A stretch of DNA of 61,398 nucleotides, from the NCBI GenBank assembly GCA_946480465.1, contig CAMLJY010000038.1, positions 1 through 61,398 of the forward strand, given 5' to 3'. The DNA comes from an uncultured Burkholderiales bacterium. Lineage in GTDB: Bacteria > Pseudomonadota > Gammaproteobacteria > Burkholderiales > Burkholderiaceae. The translations under genes were made by a program, and so were the position numbers. Of the stretch, positions 42,049 to 51,134 are shown one piece after another; within the stretch, counting starts at the first letter, position 1, and each line of letters opens with the position of its first letter. The notes under the pieces were generated by a model. That model worked only from the letters and a program-made list of their open reading frames with translations. It did not search any database and was not told the DNA's origin.

Positions 42049-43038
42049 ATGACGTCGATGCAGCGCAGGCACTTCAACCGCACCGCCGCCGGCCTGGCGC
42101 TGGGCGCACTGTCCGGCGGCGCCGGACAGGCTCTGGCGCAATCCGAGCGGCCCATCTCCCTGGTCGTCGGCTACTCGGCCGGCGGCAGCGCCGACCTGGT
42201 CGCGCGGGCCGTGGGCGCGGAACTGGCCAAGCGCCTGAACCGCCAGGTCATCATCGAGAACGTGGCCGGCGCCAGCGGCATGCTGGCGGTGCAGAAGGTG
42301 CTGGGCGGGCCGGCCGACGGCTCGGTGCTCTACATGGGCGGCACCGACACCGTCGTGGTGCCGATGGTGAACCCGAAGTTCAAGCACGACTGGGAGCGCG
42401 ACTTCACGCCCGTGGGGCGCACGACCACGGTGCCGATGGTGTTCGCGGTCGCGGCGGGGTCGAAGTACAGGAGCCTGTCCGACGTGGTCAAGCGCCTGCA
42501 GGCCGGCGGCGGCGAGAACTTCACCTACGCCACCCCCGGCATCGGCACCATGCAGCACCTGTACGGCGCGCTGATCAACAAGCGCGCCGGCGTGACGATG
42601 CAGCACATCCCCTACCGGGGCGGCGCGCAGATCGCCAACGACCTGGTGGGACACCAGGTGGACTCGGCGATCCTCGTGCTGTCCACCGCGATGCCCTTCC
42701 TGAAGGACGGCAAGATCAAGGCGCTGTCGGTGTCCGATTCGGCCCGCGTGCCCGAGCTGCCGGAGGTCAGGCGGCTGGGCGAGGAGGAGGGCTTCGGCGG
42801 CGTGTCGCTGCCTTTGTGGCAGGGGCTGTTCGTGAAGGCCGGCACGCCGCCGGCGGTGGTGGCGGCGCTGGAGCGGGCGCTGCAGGAGGCCCTCGGCCAG
42901 CCCGAACTGCGGGCGCGGCTGAAGGAGTCCGGCATCACGGTCTCGCCGATGAAGGCGCGCGAACTGCGCGACTTCGTGGCCGCTCAGGCGACGGTTTATC
43001 GCGACATCGTCTCGAGTTCGAAGATCACGATCGACTGA
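42049..43038 (+). CDS. TctC/Bug-family periplasmic solute-binding protein
   Basis: A 329-residue receptor. The leader (about 1-32) has RRHFNRTAAGLALGA, Arg-rich and somewhat twin-arginine-like, ending ALAQ. LVVGYSAGGSADLVARAVG and IPYRGGAQIANDLVGHQV are the family blocks. It is predicted to bind a carboxylate that entered through the adjacent porin. No TctA/TctB permease is present; such orphan receptors share permeases encoded elsewhere. It is followed after 18 bases by an ABC-type binding protein gene. Confidence 0.93.
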   Translation: MTSMQRRHFNRTAAGLALGALSGGAGQALAQSERPISLVVGYSAGGSADLVARAVGAELAKRLNRQVIIENVAGASGMLAVQKVLGGPADGSVLYMGGTDTVVVPMVNPKFKHDWERDFTPVGRTTTVPMVFAVAAGSKYRSLSDVVKRLQAGGGENFTYATPGIGTMQHLYGALINKRAGVTMQHIPYRGGAQIANDLVGHQVDSAILVLSTAMPFLKDGKIKALSVSDSARVPELPEVRRLGEEEGFGGVSLPLWQGLFVKAGTPPAVVAALERALQEALGQPELRARLKESGITVSPMKARELRDFVAAQATVYRDIVSSSKITID

Positions 43039-43056
43039 CGCACGCCGGAGGGCAGC

Positions 43057-44274
43057 ATGAAGGGCGTCGTGCGTGTTCGCCGCGCGGCGGCCGGGGCGTT
43101 GGGCAGCGCGGCAGCGGCGGCGCGGGCCGCCGCCGCGCCGCTCGCGGCCGGGCTGCTGGTGGCCGTGCAGGTGCTGCTGGCCGTGCAGGTGCTGGTGCCC
43201 GCGCCCGCGCGGGCCGAGGAGGGCGTGACGGCGGAGGCCATCGTGATCAGCCGCGTCATCGCGCTCGACGGCCCGGCCGGCGCCAAGGGGCGCGAGCAGG
43301 AGGCGGCACTGCAGGCCTATTTCGGCGCGGTCAATGCGGCCGGGGGTGTGCACGGCCGCCGCATCGAGCTGCGCACGACCGATGCCGACCTGCGCAGCGC
43401 TGACGCCTTGCGCGCGATCCGCGACGGCCAGCGGCCGTTCGCGTTATTCCTGTTCGGCGGCACGGCGGGCAGCGCGGTGGCGATGGCGCTGGCCGCCGAG
43501 GCCCGCATCCCTTTCGTCGCGCCCAACAGCGGCGCCAACCTGTTCCACCAGCCCGTCAACCGCTACGTGTTCAACGTGCGCGCCCGCTACCAGGACGAAG
43601 TGGTCGCCGCAATCCGCCATTTCGCGCTGGTGAACCAGCGCCGGCTGGCGCTGCTGCACGTGGACGATCCTTTTGGCCGGGATGCGGCCGAGGGCTACCG
43701 CGACGGCCTGCGCGCGAGCGGCGCCACGTCGGTCTACGAAGGCCGCTTCGCCGGCGGCCAGGCCGAGCTCGGCGCCCATGCGCGTGCACTGGCGGCCGCG
43801 CAGCCGCAGGCGGTGATCTGCATCGGCGCATCACGCCGGGTGGCGGACCTGGTGATCGCGGCGCGCCGCGCCGGCGTCAGCGCGACCTTCATGACCTTGT
43901 CGAACAACGCCTCGGCCGGCTTCGCGCGGGAGCTGGGGCCGCACGCCCGCGGCGTGATCGTGAGCCAGGTGATGCCGCCGCCGGCCACGCAGACCACCCG
44001 GCTCAGCCGCGAGCTGGTCCGGCTGCTGGCGGCGGCGCCGGGCGGCGAGGCGTCCTACGCCGCGATGGAAGCCTACGCATCGGCCCGGGTGCTGGTCGAG
44101 GGCCTGCGCCGCGCCGGTCCCCATCCGACGCGCGAGGGCTTCGTGCAGGCGCTGGAGTCGCTGCGGCGCTTCGACCTGGGCGGACTGGAGATCGACTTCT
44201 CCGCCAAGAAGCGCAGCGGCTCGGCTTACGTGGACCTGAGCATCCTGAGCGAGGAAGGCAGGTACCGGCGCTAG
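43057..44274 (+). CDS. ABC-type branched-chain-amino-acid-like substrate-binding protein
   Basis: A 405-residue Peripla_BP_6 protein. The leader is unusually long (about 50 residues) and Ala/Val-rich, containing a near-duplicate VAVQVLLAVQVLV before PARAEEG; a later start is possible. The mature part has IVISRVIALDGPAGAKGREQE, ELRTTDADLRS and FVAPNSGANLFHQPVNRYVF. No ABC permease or ATPase genes adjoin. It may be a sensory accessory rather than a transport subunit, since the chemosensory operon begins about 100 bases downstream. Confidence 0.85.
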   Translation: MKGVVRVRRAAAGALGSAAAAARAAAAPLAAGLLVAVQVLLAVQVLVPAPARAEEGVTAEAIVISRVIALDGPAGAKGREQEAALQAYFGAVNAAGGVHGRRIELRTTDADLRSADALRAIRDGQRPFALFLFGGTAGSAVAMALAAEARIPFVAPNSGANLFHQPVNRYVFNVRARYQDEVVAAIRHFALVNQRRLALLHVDDPFGRDAAEGYRDGLRASGATSVYEGRFAGGQAELGAHARALAAAQPQAVICIGASRRVADLVIAARRAGVSATFMTLSNNASAGFARELGPHARGVIVSQVMPPPATQTTRLSRELVRLLAAAPGGEASYAAMEAYASARVLVEGLRRAGPHPTREGFVQALESLRRFDLGGLEIDFSAKKRSGSAYVDLSILSEEGRYRR

Positions 44275-44334
44275 CGGCGCCACCTGCCGTTCACGCCGCT
44301 TGGCGGCCCGCGCGCGGACCCGGCGAACCGCGCA

Positions 44335-44362
44335 TTGACACGCTCCAGTTCCTTGCTATCGT
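44335..44362 (+). promoter_or_regulatory. Candidate sigma-70 promoter of the chemosensory operon
   Basis: TTGACA (44335-44340), a 16-base spacer and TATCGT (44357-44362) lie between the binding-protein gene and the first cheW. A start near 44369 would precede both possible cheW start codons. Confidence 0.5.
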
Positions 44363-44479
44363 GCTTCGCGCGAGGGGACCGGGCGCGCGGCAGGCATGCC
44401 GTTTGCCAGGGTCCCGGCACGCTCGATGCCGTACCGGTCGAACGCGCTGTTCTTCCGACGAACGAGGCGACTGTCGCGA

Positions 44480-44998
44480 ATGCTGAAGGCCGATGGCAGC
44501 TGGGCCGGGCCGCCCGATCGACGGGTGGTGGACGGCGCTGCCGGCGAGGTGGCGCTGCTCGTCTTCCTGGTCGAAGGCCGGGAGCACGCGCTGCCACTGG
44601 ACGCCGTCGTGCGCGTGCTGCCGATGATGGACATGGCGCCGCTGCCCGCGGCGCCCGCGCTCGTGGCCGGCGTGATCAACGTCGGCGGGCAGGTGGTCCC
44701 GGTCATGGACCTGCGGCGCCGGCTGGGGTGGCCGCCGCGCACGCCCGCCGTCAGCGACGTGCTGGTGCTCGCCGCGGGCCGGCAGCGCCGCGTCGCCTTG
44801 CCCGCCGATGCGGTGCGCGGCGTCGTCGTGCGGCCGCCGTCGGCCATCACCGAAGCGTCGGCCCTGGCAGGCGCGGAGCTGCCGCTGGCCGGGGTGGTGA
44901 AGCTCGACGACGGGCTGGCGCTGATCCACGACCTGGACGCATTCCTCACCCCCGGCGACGAGGCCCGGCTCGCCGCCGCGCTCGCGCCGGCCCCTTGA
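44480..44998 (+). CDS. CheW-domain protein (WspB position)
   Basis: A 172-residue CheW coupling protein linking receptor and kinase. The SH3-like core starts with VALLVFLVEGREHALPLDAV and contains PLPAAPALVAGVINVGGQVVPVMDLRRRLG. The ATG at 44480 was chosen because the 28 residues added by the in-frame ATG at 44396 are Arg/Phe-rich and unlike CheW; neither start has a strong ribosome site. It is the first gene of a run in Wsp-like order and is followed by cheR after 4 bases. Confidence 0.85.
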   Translation: MLKADGSWAGPPDRRVVDGAAGEVALLVFLVEGREHALPLDAVVRVLPMMDMAPLPAAPALVAGVINVGGQVVPVMDLRRRLGWPPRTPAVSDVLVLAAGRQRRVALPADAVRGVVVRPPSAITEASALAGAELPLAGVVKLDDGLALIHDLDAFLTPGDEARLAAALAPAP

Positions 44999-45002
44999 AC
45001 CC

Positions 45003-46457
45003 ATGGGCGGCGCGGCGAACAAGTCCTGGCTGTCGGCGGTTGCCGCGATCGTCGACGAGCGGCTGGGCTTGCACCTGCCGCCCGAACGGCTCAGCGAACT
45101 CTGGCGCGCCCTGGACGCCGCGGCACGCTCGGCAGGCGATGGCGACGCGGTGGCGTTCGCGCGGCGCCTGATGGAAGAGGGCGACGCCGGCGGGCCGGCA
45201 TTCGAGGCGCTCGGGCGTGCGCTGGCCGTGGGCGAGACCTACTTCTTCCGCGAGCCGCGCAGCCTCGAACTGATCGCCGGGCACCTGCTGCCGGCGCTCA
45301 TCGCGCAGCGGCGCGGCGGTTCGCGCATGCTCAGGCTCTGGAGCGCCGCCTGCTGCACCGGCGAAGAGGCGTACACGCTCGCGATGATCGTCGACCGGCT
45401 GCTGCCCGAGCGGCAGGACTGGCGCATCACGCTGCTCGCCACCGACCTGAACCTGCACTTCCTGCGCGCGGCGGAGCAGGGGGAGTATGGCGAGTGGTCG
45501 TTCCGCGACGCGCCGGGCTGGGTCAAGCCACGCTACTTCACACCCATCGGCGATCGGCGTTATCGCCTCGACCCGCGCATCCGCGCCATGGTGCGCTTCG
45601 CGCCGCTGAACCTGGCGCAGCCAGGCTACCCCAGCGCGGAGAACGACACGCAGGCCATGGACCTGATCCTGTGCCGCAACGTGCTGATGTACTTCTCGGC
45701 GGAACAGGCGCAGCGCGTCGTCGATCGACTGGCGCGGGCCCTCGCACCCGGCGGACGGCTGTTGGTGGGCACGACGGAGAACCCGCTGCGCCGCTTCGAG
45801 CCGCTGGTGCCGGAGCGCCACGAGGGGGTGGTCTTCCACCGCCGGCCTGGTCCGCACGACGAGCCGGTGCTGCCGGCGGATGCGGCCGCCGCGGTGCCGG
45901 GCCTGGCCCCGGACCCGCTGCCTCGGCCACGCGAGGTGCCGGTGCCCGCGTGGGCCGCGGCGCAGCCGGCCCCCCACGGCCAGGCGGCCCGGCCATCGCC
46001 CACCGGGCGCGGCGCGACGCCGCGCGCGCCCGTGGCGCCGCCGCGCGCCGCCGAGCCGGCGAAGGCGGACCCGCTGGCCCCGGCCCGGCAGGCGGCGGAC
46101 GCGGGCCGGCTGCCGCAGGCGCTGTCCGCGGTCGAACAGGCCCTGGTGGCGGCCAAGCTCGACGCACAGGCGCATCACCTGCACGCCGCCATCCTGCTGG
46201 AAATGGGGCGCGACGGCGAAGCCCGGGCGGCGTGGCAGCGGGCGATCTACCTCGAACCCGGCTTCGTGCTCGCGCACCACGCGCTGGGCCTGCTGGCGCT
46301 GCGGCAGGGCCAACGCGACGAGGCGCGGCGGCACCTCGGCAACGTGCTGGAGTTGCTGTCGCCGCGGCCGGCCGACGAGCCGCTGCCGCACGGCGGCGGC
46401 CTGGGCGTTGCGCAGATGCGGGCCATGGTTGCCGCGGCGCTGGAGCGGGTGCGGTGA
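45003..46457 (+). CDS. CheR methyltransferase with C-terminal TPR region (WspC-like)
   Basis: A 484-residue enzyme methylating receptor glutamates with S-adenosylmethionine. The N-terminal helical domain is about 1-75. The catalytic domain has RALAVGETYFFREP, LRLWSAACCTGEEAYTLAM (SAM site) and DLILCRNVLMYF. A Pro/Ala-rich linker (about 285-355) leads to TPR-like helices (about 360-450: ALSAVEQALVAAKLDAQAHH, ALGLLALRQGQRDEARRHL). CheR fused to TPR is typical of WspC in surface-sensing arrays. The stop overlaps the next cheW GTG by two bases. Confidence 0.93.
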   Translation: MGGAANKSWLSAVAAIVDERLGLHLPPERLSELWRALDAAARSAGDGDAVAFARRLMEEGDAGGPAFEALGRALAVGETYFFREPRSLELIAGHLLPALIAQRRGGSRMLRLWSAACCTGEEAYTLAMIVDRLLPERQDWRITLLATDLNLHFLRAAEQGEYGEWSFRDAPGWVKPRYFTPIGDRRYRLDPRIRAMVRFAPLNLAQPGYPSAENDTQAMDLILCRNVLMYFSAEQAQRVVDRLARALAPGGRLLVGTTENPLRRFEPLVPERHEGVVFHRRPGPHDEPVLPADAAAAVPGLAPDPLPRPREVPVPAWAAAQPAPHGQAARPSPTGRGATPRAPVAPPRAAEPAKADPLAPARQAADAGRLPQALSAVEQALVAAKLDAQAHHLHAAILLEMGRDGEARAAWQRAIYLEPGFVLAHHALGLLALRQGQRDEARRHLGNVLELLSPRPADEPLPHGGGLGVAQMRAMVAAALERVR

Positions 46458-47062
46458 ACGCCGCGCCGTCCCGCACCGACTGGCAGGCGCTGCGGCGGCG
46501 CCTGGACGAGGTGGCCCGCCGCCTCGACCAGCCGGACCGCGACGCGCTGCGCCGCGAACGCGTGCTGAAGGAACGCGCGCGGCTGGCCGCGCAGGAGCCG
46601 CCGCCGGAGGCGGCCGGGGCGGCGCGCGCGGTGGTGGAGTTTTCGATGGGCCAGGAGCGCTATGCGCTCGACCTGGGCTGGGTGCGCGAGGTGCTGGCGC
46701 TGCGCGACCTGACACCGCTGCCGGGCACGCCGGCCTTCGTCGCGGGCATCGTCAACCTGCGCGGGCGGGTGGTTGCGGTGCTGGACCTGAAGGCCTTCTT
46801 CGAGTTGCCCGCCAAGGGCTTGCCCGATCTGGACCGGGTGGTGGTGATCGGCGACGATGCCGCCGAGTTCGGCCTGCTGGCCGATGCGGTGCACGGCGTG
46901 CGCCTGCTGCCGCCCGGCGAGATCCAGGATCCGCCCGCCACGCTGACCGGCGTGCGCCGGCGCTATCTGGCAGGCGTGACCGCCGGCGGCCTGGCCCTGC
47001 TCGATGGGGCGCGCATCGTCGGCGATCCCCGGCTCACGGTGCACGACGAGGTGCCCACATGA
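46454..47062 (+). CDS. CheW-domain protein (WspD position)
   Basis: A 202-residue second coupling protein. A basic helical N-terminus (about 1-55, [20 protein letters not shown]) precedes a CheW domain with [21 protein letters not shown] and [20 protein letters not shown]. This extended N-terminus resembles WspD. Translation begins at GTG within the cheR stop (GTGA), so it is coupled. An open frame upstream overlies cheR. Two CheW proteins of different architecture flank the CheR gene exactly as in wsp loci. Confidence 0.88.
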   Translation: MNAAPSRTDWQALRRRLDEVARRLDQPDRDALRRERVLKERARLAAQEPPPEAAGAARAVVEFSMGQERYALDLGWVREVLALRDLTPLPGTPAFVAGIVNLRGRVVAVLDLKAFFELPAKGLPDLDRVVVIGDDAAEFGLLADAVHGVRLLPPGEIQDPPATLTGVRRRYLAGVTAGGLALLDGARIVGDPRLTVHDEVPT

Positions 47063-47096
47063 CCCCCGACAACCGGACGACAGGGAGAGTGTCGCC

Positions 47097-48803
47097 ATGA
47101 CCTGGTTCTCGAATCTCCGAACGAGCCCGCGGCTGCTGCTCAGTTTCGGCGTCATCATCCTGTTGCTGGTCTCGACGATCGGCATCGGCTACCGCGGCAT
47201 GGAACACGTGCACGACCAGGGACAGATCGCGATCACCATCGGCGAGATCGATGGCCGCCTGAACGAGTCGCGCGCGCTGCTGATGACCCTGCTGGACGGA
47301 CAGCGGCGGGACGCGGCCGCGCTGCGCGAGGAAGTGGCCAGCAACGCGGCGCGCGCCGATGAACTGTTCGCGCGCCTGGAGCGGATCACGCGCGGCAGCC
47401 CCGCGGTTCACGAGTCCGTGAAGCAGCTGGCCCGTGTGCGCGACGAGCACCGCCGCGTGCGCGAGCAGCAGGTGATGGCGCCGCTGGCCGAAGGGCGGAT
47501 CGAGCCGGCGCGCGAGGTCGCGCTGGGCGCGCAGGTCGAGACCTACGGGCGCATGCGCAAGCTGCTCGACGCCATCAGTGAAGAGTCGCAGCGCGCGGCC
47601 TCGCGCGCGTGGCAGGACTCGGCCCGGATGATGCTCGGCGGCGCCGCCGCGGCGCTGGTGGCCACCGCCTTGATCGTCATGCTGCTCACGCGCGTCACCG
47701 CGGCCCCGCTGCGCGATCTCGCGGCCGCGGCCGAGCGCATCGCCCAGGGCGACCTCGAAACCCCGCTGCCGGCCACCGGCCGCCGCGACGAGATCGGCAT
47801 GCTCGCCGATGCCTTCGCCCGCATGAGCACCTCGCTGGGCGGCATGGCCGTGGTGGCACGCCGGATCGCCGAGCAGGACCTGACGGTGGAGGTGCAGCCG
47901 CAGTCGCCGCGCGACATGCTGGGCCATGCCTTCGCGACCATGGTGGCGCGGCTGCGGGCGTCGACCGGGACGCTCGCTTCCAGCGTCAGCGTGCTCGCGG
48001 CCTCGGCGAGCGAGATCCTCGCGGCGACGACGCAGGTGGCCTCCGGCGCGGCCGAGACCGGCACCGCGATCGCGCAGACCACCACCACGGTCGAGGAGGT
48101 CAAGCAGACCGCCCAGCTCGCCACGCAGAAGGCGCGCGTGGTGGCCGACGGCGCGCAGCGCGCCATCGCCATCGGCCAGGGGGGGCGAGCGGCGGTCGAA
48201 GCCACGGTGGAGCGCATGCGCCACATCCAGGGGCAGATGGAGACCATCGCCGAGACGGTCGTGCGGCTCAGCGAGCAGAGCCAGGCGATCGGCGAAATCA
48301 TCGCGGTGGTCAACGACCTGGCCGAGCAGTCGAACCTGCTGGCGGTCAATGCCGCCATCGAGGCGGCCAAGGCCGGCGAGCATGGCCGCGGCTTCACCGT
48401 GGTGGCGCAGGAGGTGCGCAGCCTGGCCGAACAGTCGCGCCAGGCCACCGGCCAGGTGCGCGGCATCCTGCACGACATCCAGAAGGCCACCACCGCGGCG
48501 GTGCTGGCCACCGAGCAGGGCAGCAAGGCGGTGGAGACCGGTGTGCGGCAGTCCACCGAGGCGGGCGAGGCGATCGCCCAGCTCGCCGGCACCATGGGCG
48601 AGGCGGCCCAGGCCGCGACCCAGATCGCCGCGTCCAGCCAGCAGCAGCTGGTGGGCACCGACCAGGTGGCGCTGGCGATGCAGAACATCCGCGATGCGAG
48701 CATGCAGAACGTGTCGGCCACGCGCCAGGCGGAAACCGCGGCCCACAACCTGAACCAGATCGGGGGCACGCTGAAGGAGCTGGTGGCCCAGTACAAGCTC
48801 TGA
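47097..48803 (+). CDS. Methyl-accepting chemotaxis protein (WspA position)
   Basis: A 568-residue receptor. TM1 is at about 12-33 ([20 protein letters not shown]), a helical periplasmic domain spans about 35-180, and TM2 is near 180-202. HAMP-like segments follow ([17 protein letters not shown] and a second at about 255-280), then the signalling domain with the hairpin tip [28 protein letters not shown] lies upstream of the ATG at 47097. As the only receptor in the operon it should be the input of this pathway. It ends QYKL without a CheR-tethering pentapeptide. Confidence 0.93.
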   Translation: MTWFSNLRTSPRLLLSFGVIILLLVSTIGIGYRGMEHVHDQGQIAITIGEIDGRLNESRALLMTLLDGQRRDAAALREEVASNAARADELFARLERITRGSPAVHESVKQLARVRDEHRRVREQQVMAPLAEGRIEPAREVALGAQVETYGRMRKLLDAISEESQRAASRAWQDSARMMLGGAAAALVATALIVMLLTRVTAAPLRDLAAAAERIAQGDLETPLPATGRRDEIGMLADAFARMSTSLGGMAVVARRIAEQDLTVEVQPQSPRDMLGHAFATMVARLRASTGTLASSVSVLAASASEILAATTQVASGAAETGTAIAQTTTTVEEVKQTAQLATQKARVVADGAQRAIAIGQGGRAAVEATVERMRHIQGQMETIAETVVRLSEQSQAIGEIIAVVNDLAEQSNLLAVNAAIEAAKAGEHGRGFTVVAQEVRSLAEQSRQATGQVRGILHDIQKATTAAVLATEQGSKAVETGVRQSTEAGEAIAQLAGTMGEAAQAATQIAASSQQQLVGTDQVALAMQNIRDASMQNVSATRQAETAAHNLNQIGGTLKELVAQYKL

Positions 48804-48809
48804 AGATCC

Positions 48810-51134
48810 ATGCCCGCGAGCGACGACGATCTCCTGCGCCGGCTGCGCGCCACCTTCCGCGCGGAGGCGCAGGAGCACCTGCGGACCATGGCCTCGGGCC
48901 TGGTGGCACTGGAGCGGCCCGGGCAGCCGTTGCCGCGCGAGGTGCTGGACGAGGTGTTCCGCGCCGCGCACAGCCTGAAAGGCGCGGCGCGGGCGGTGAA
49001 CGCCGGCGGCATCGAGTCGCTGTGCCAGGCGCTGGAAAGCGCGCTGGCCGCGCTGCGGCGCGAGACGCTGGCGCCGTCGGCCGAGCTGTTCGACCTGCTG
49101 CACCGCGGCAACGACCTGCTGGCCCAGGCGCTGGTGGCGCTGGACGGCGCGCCGGACCAGCCCGTGCCCGGCGCGGCCGACCTGCGCCGCGCGCTGAGCA
49201 ACCTGGTGCTGCGGTCCCGGCCTGGCGCCGATGCGTCGCCGGCAGCGCCGCGGACGCCTTCCCCCGCCGCGGCAGCTGCGCCAGCCGCGCCAATCGCGCC
49301 AGCCGTCCCGGCCGCGCCGGCCGCGCCGGCCGCCCCGGCCGCTCCGGCCGCTCCGGCCGCGGCGCCGCCGGAGGACACCGTGCGCGTGCGCCGCGGCACG
49401 CTGGACGCGGTGCTGCTGCAGTCGGAGGAGCTGCTGTTCGCGAAGCTGGCGGCGCTGCAGCGCGCCGAGGCGCTGCGCACGCTGGGTCGCGGCCCCGGCG
49501 AATGGCGCAAGCGTGCCGCGGCGCTGCGCCCGGACCTGAGGTCGGTGGCGCGGGCGCTGCAGTCCGGGGCCGCGGCGCCGGTGGCGCCGGCCTGGCGCCG
49601 CATCGAGGAATTCGTCGAAGCCAGCCATGACGCGGCCGGCGCGCTGGAAGCCGGCCTGCTGCGCGAGGCGCGTGCCGCGGAGCACGACCAGCGCGCCGTC
49701 GCCACCATGGTCGACGAGCTGCTGGAGCAGATGAAGTCGGCGGCGCTGCAGCCTTTCGCCCGCGTGCTCGAGCTGTTTCCGCCGGCGGTGCGGCAGATGT
49801 CGCGCGACCGGCGCAAGGAGGTCGACCTGCACCTGGCCGGGGCCGAGGTGGAGGTGGACCGCCGCATCCTGGAGGCCATCAAGGACCCACTGATCCACCT
49901 GGTGCGCAATGCGATCGACCACGGCATCGAGAGCCCCGCGCTGCGGCGCGAGCGCGGCAAGCCCGAGCGCGGGCGGCTGGCGGTGGAGGTCAGCGCCGGC
50001 AACGGCCATGCGGTGGACGTGAGCGTGCGCGACGACGGTGCCGGCTTCGACGCGGCGGCGCTGCGGCAGGCCGCGCTGCGCGCCGGCGTGCAGGCCGTGC
50101 CCGAGACCGAGGCCGGGTTGGCGTCGCAGGCCCTGCTGGCCCTGGCCTGCGAAGCCGGCGTGTCCACCAGCCGCACCATCACCGACCTGTCCGGCCGCGG
50201 GCTCGGGCTGTCGGTGGTGCGGCACGAGGTCGAGCGCATCGGCGGCAGCCTGTCGGTGGAGTCCGAACCCGGCCGCGGCACGCACTTCCGCATGCGGCTG
50301 CCGCTCACGCTGTCGCGCTTCCGCGGCGTGGTCGTGCGGCTCGGGCGGCAGCGCTTCGTGCTGCCCACGCGCAGCGTGGAGCGCGTGGGCCGCGTGCGGC
50401 GCGAGGAGGTGCGCAGCGTCGAGAACCGCGAGACCGTCGCGGTCGATGGCCGCGCGCTGGCGCTGGTGCGGCTGGACCGCGTGCTCGGCCTGCGGGCCGA
50501 GGGCGACGAGAACGCCGCCGTCTTCCCCGTGGTGGTCATCGGGCACAACGGGCAGGCGGTGGCCTTCCGCGTCGACGAGGTGGTGGACGAGCGCGAGGTC
50601 CTCGTCAAGCCGCTCGGCCGGCCGCTGCAGCGGGTGCGGCACCTGGCGGGGGCCAGCGTGGTCGGCGGCGGTCCGCTGGTGCCGGTGCTGCACGTGCCGG
50701 ACCTGCTGAAGTCCGCCGCCGAGGCCGCGGGCAATGCGCGCGCGCCGGAGCGCGCCGCCGCCGCGGACGCGGGCAAGGCCATCCTCGTGGCCGAGGACTC
50801 CATCACCTCGCGCACCCTGCTCAAGGGCATCCTGGAAGGGGCGGGCTACCGCGTGGAAGCCGTGGCCGACGGCGTCGAAGCCTTCGCCGCGCTGCGCGCC
50901 GGCCGCTTCGACCTGGTGGTGACCGACGTCGACATGCCGCGCCTCGACGGCTTCGGCCTGACGGCCAAGATACGCGGCGACCGCGCGCTCTCGCAGCTGC
51001 CGGTGGTGCTGGTGACGGCGCTGGCCTCGCGCGAGGACCGCGAGCATGGCATCGACGTCGGCGCGAGCGCCTACATCGTCAAGAGCAGCTTCGACCAGGG
51101 CAACCTGCTCGAGGTGGTGAGGCGCCTGGCATGA
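48810..51134 (+). CDS. CheA-type hybrid histidine kinase with receiver (WspE-like)
   Basis: A 774-residue kinase. The N-terminal HPt has phosphorylatable His54 in FRAAHSLKGAARAVN. An Ala/Pro low-complexity linker (about 145-190) is encoded by near-repeats of GCCGCGCCGGCC. Dimerisation and HATPase domains follow (HLVRNAIDHGIES, VRDDGAGFD, SGRGLGLSVVRHEVE). A CheW-like domain (RFRGVVVRLGRQRFVLPTRS) and a C-terminal receiver (ILVAEDSITSRTLLK, VVTDVDMPRLDG) complete it. The domain order equals WspE. The receiver may compete for or relay phosphate to the hybrid downstream. It overlaps cheB by 4 bases. Confidence 0.94.
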   Translation: MPASDDDLLRRLRATFRAEAQEHLRTMASGLVALERPGQPLPREVLDEVFRAAHSLKGAARAVNAGGIESLCQALESALAALRRETLAPSAELFDLLHRGNDLLAQALVALDGAPDQPVPGAADLRRALSNLVLRSRPGADASPAAPRTPSPAAAAAPAAPIAPAVPAAPAAPAAPAAPAAPAAAPPEDTVRVRRGTLDAVLLQSEELLFAKLAALQRAEALRTLGRGPGEWRKRAAALRPDLRSVARALQSGAAAPVAPAWRRIEEFVEASHDAAGALEAGLLREARAAEHDQRAVATMVDELLEQMKSAALQPFARVLELFPPAVRQMSRDRRKEVDLHLAGAEVEVDRRILEAIKDPLIHLVRNAIDHGIESPALRRERGKPERGRLAVEVSAGNGHAVDVSVRDDGAGFDAAALRQAALRAGVQAVPETEAGLASQALLALACEAGVSTSRTITDLSGRGLGLSVVRHEVERIGGSLSVESEPGRGTHFRMRLPLTLSRFRGVVVRLGRQRFVLPTRSVERVGRVRREEVRSVENRETVAVDGRALALVRLDRVLGLRAEGDENAAVFPVVVIGHNGQAVAFRVDEVVDEREVLVKPLGRPLQRVRHLAGASVVGGGPLVPVLHVPDLLKSAAEAAGNARAPERAAAADAGKAILVAEDSITSRTLLKGILEGAGYRVEAVADGVEAFAALRAGRFDLVVTDVDMPRLDGFGLTAKIRGDRALSQLPVVLVTALASREDREHGIDVGASAYIVKSSFDQGNLLEVVRRLA

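Noticed and set aside
47034..51047. 1337-codon reverse frame across the chemoreceptor and CheA genes
   Set aside because: Length comes from GC bias (rare stop codons on the opposite strand); no motif is present and the forward genes are certain.
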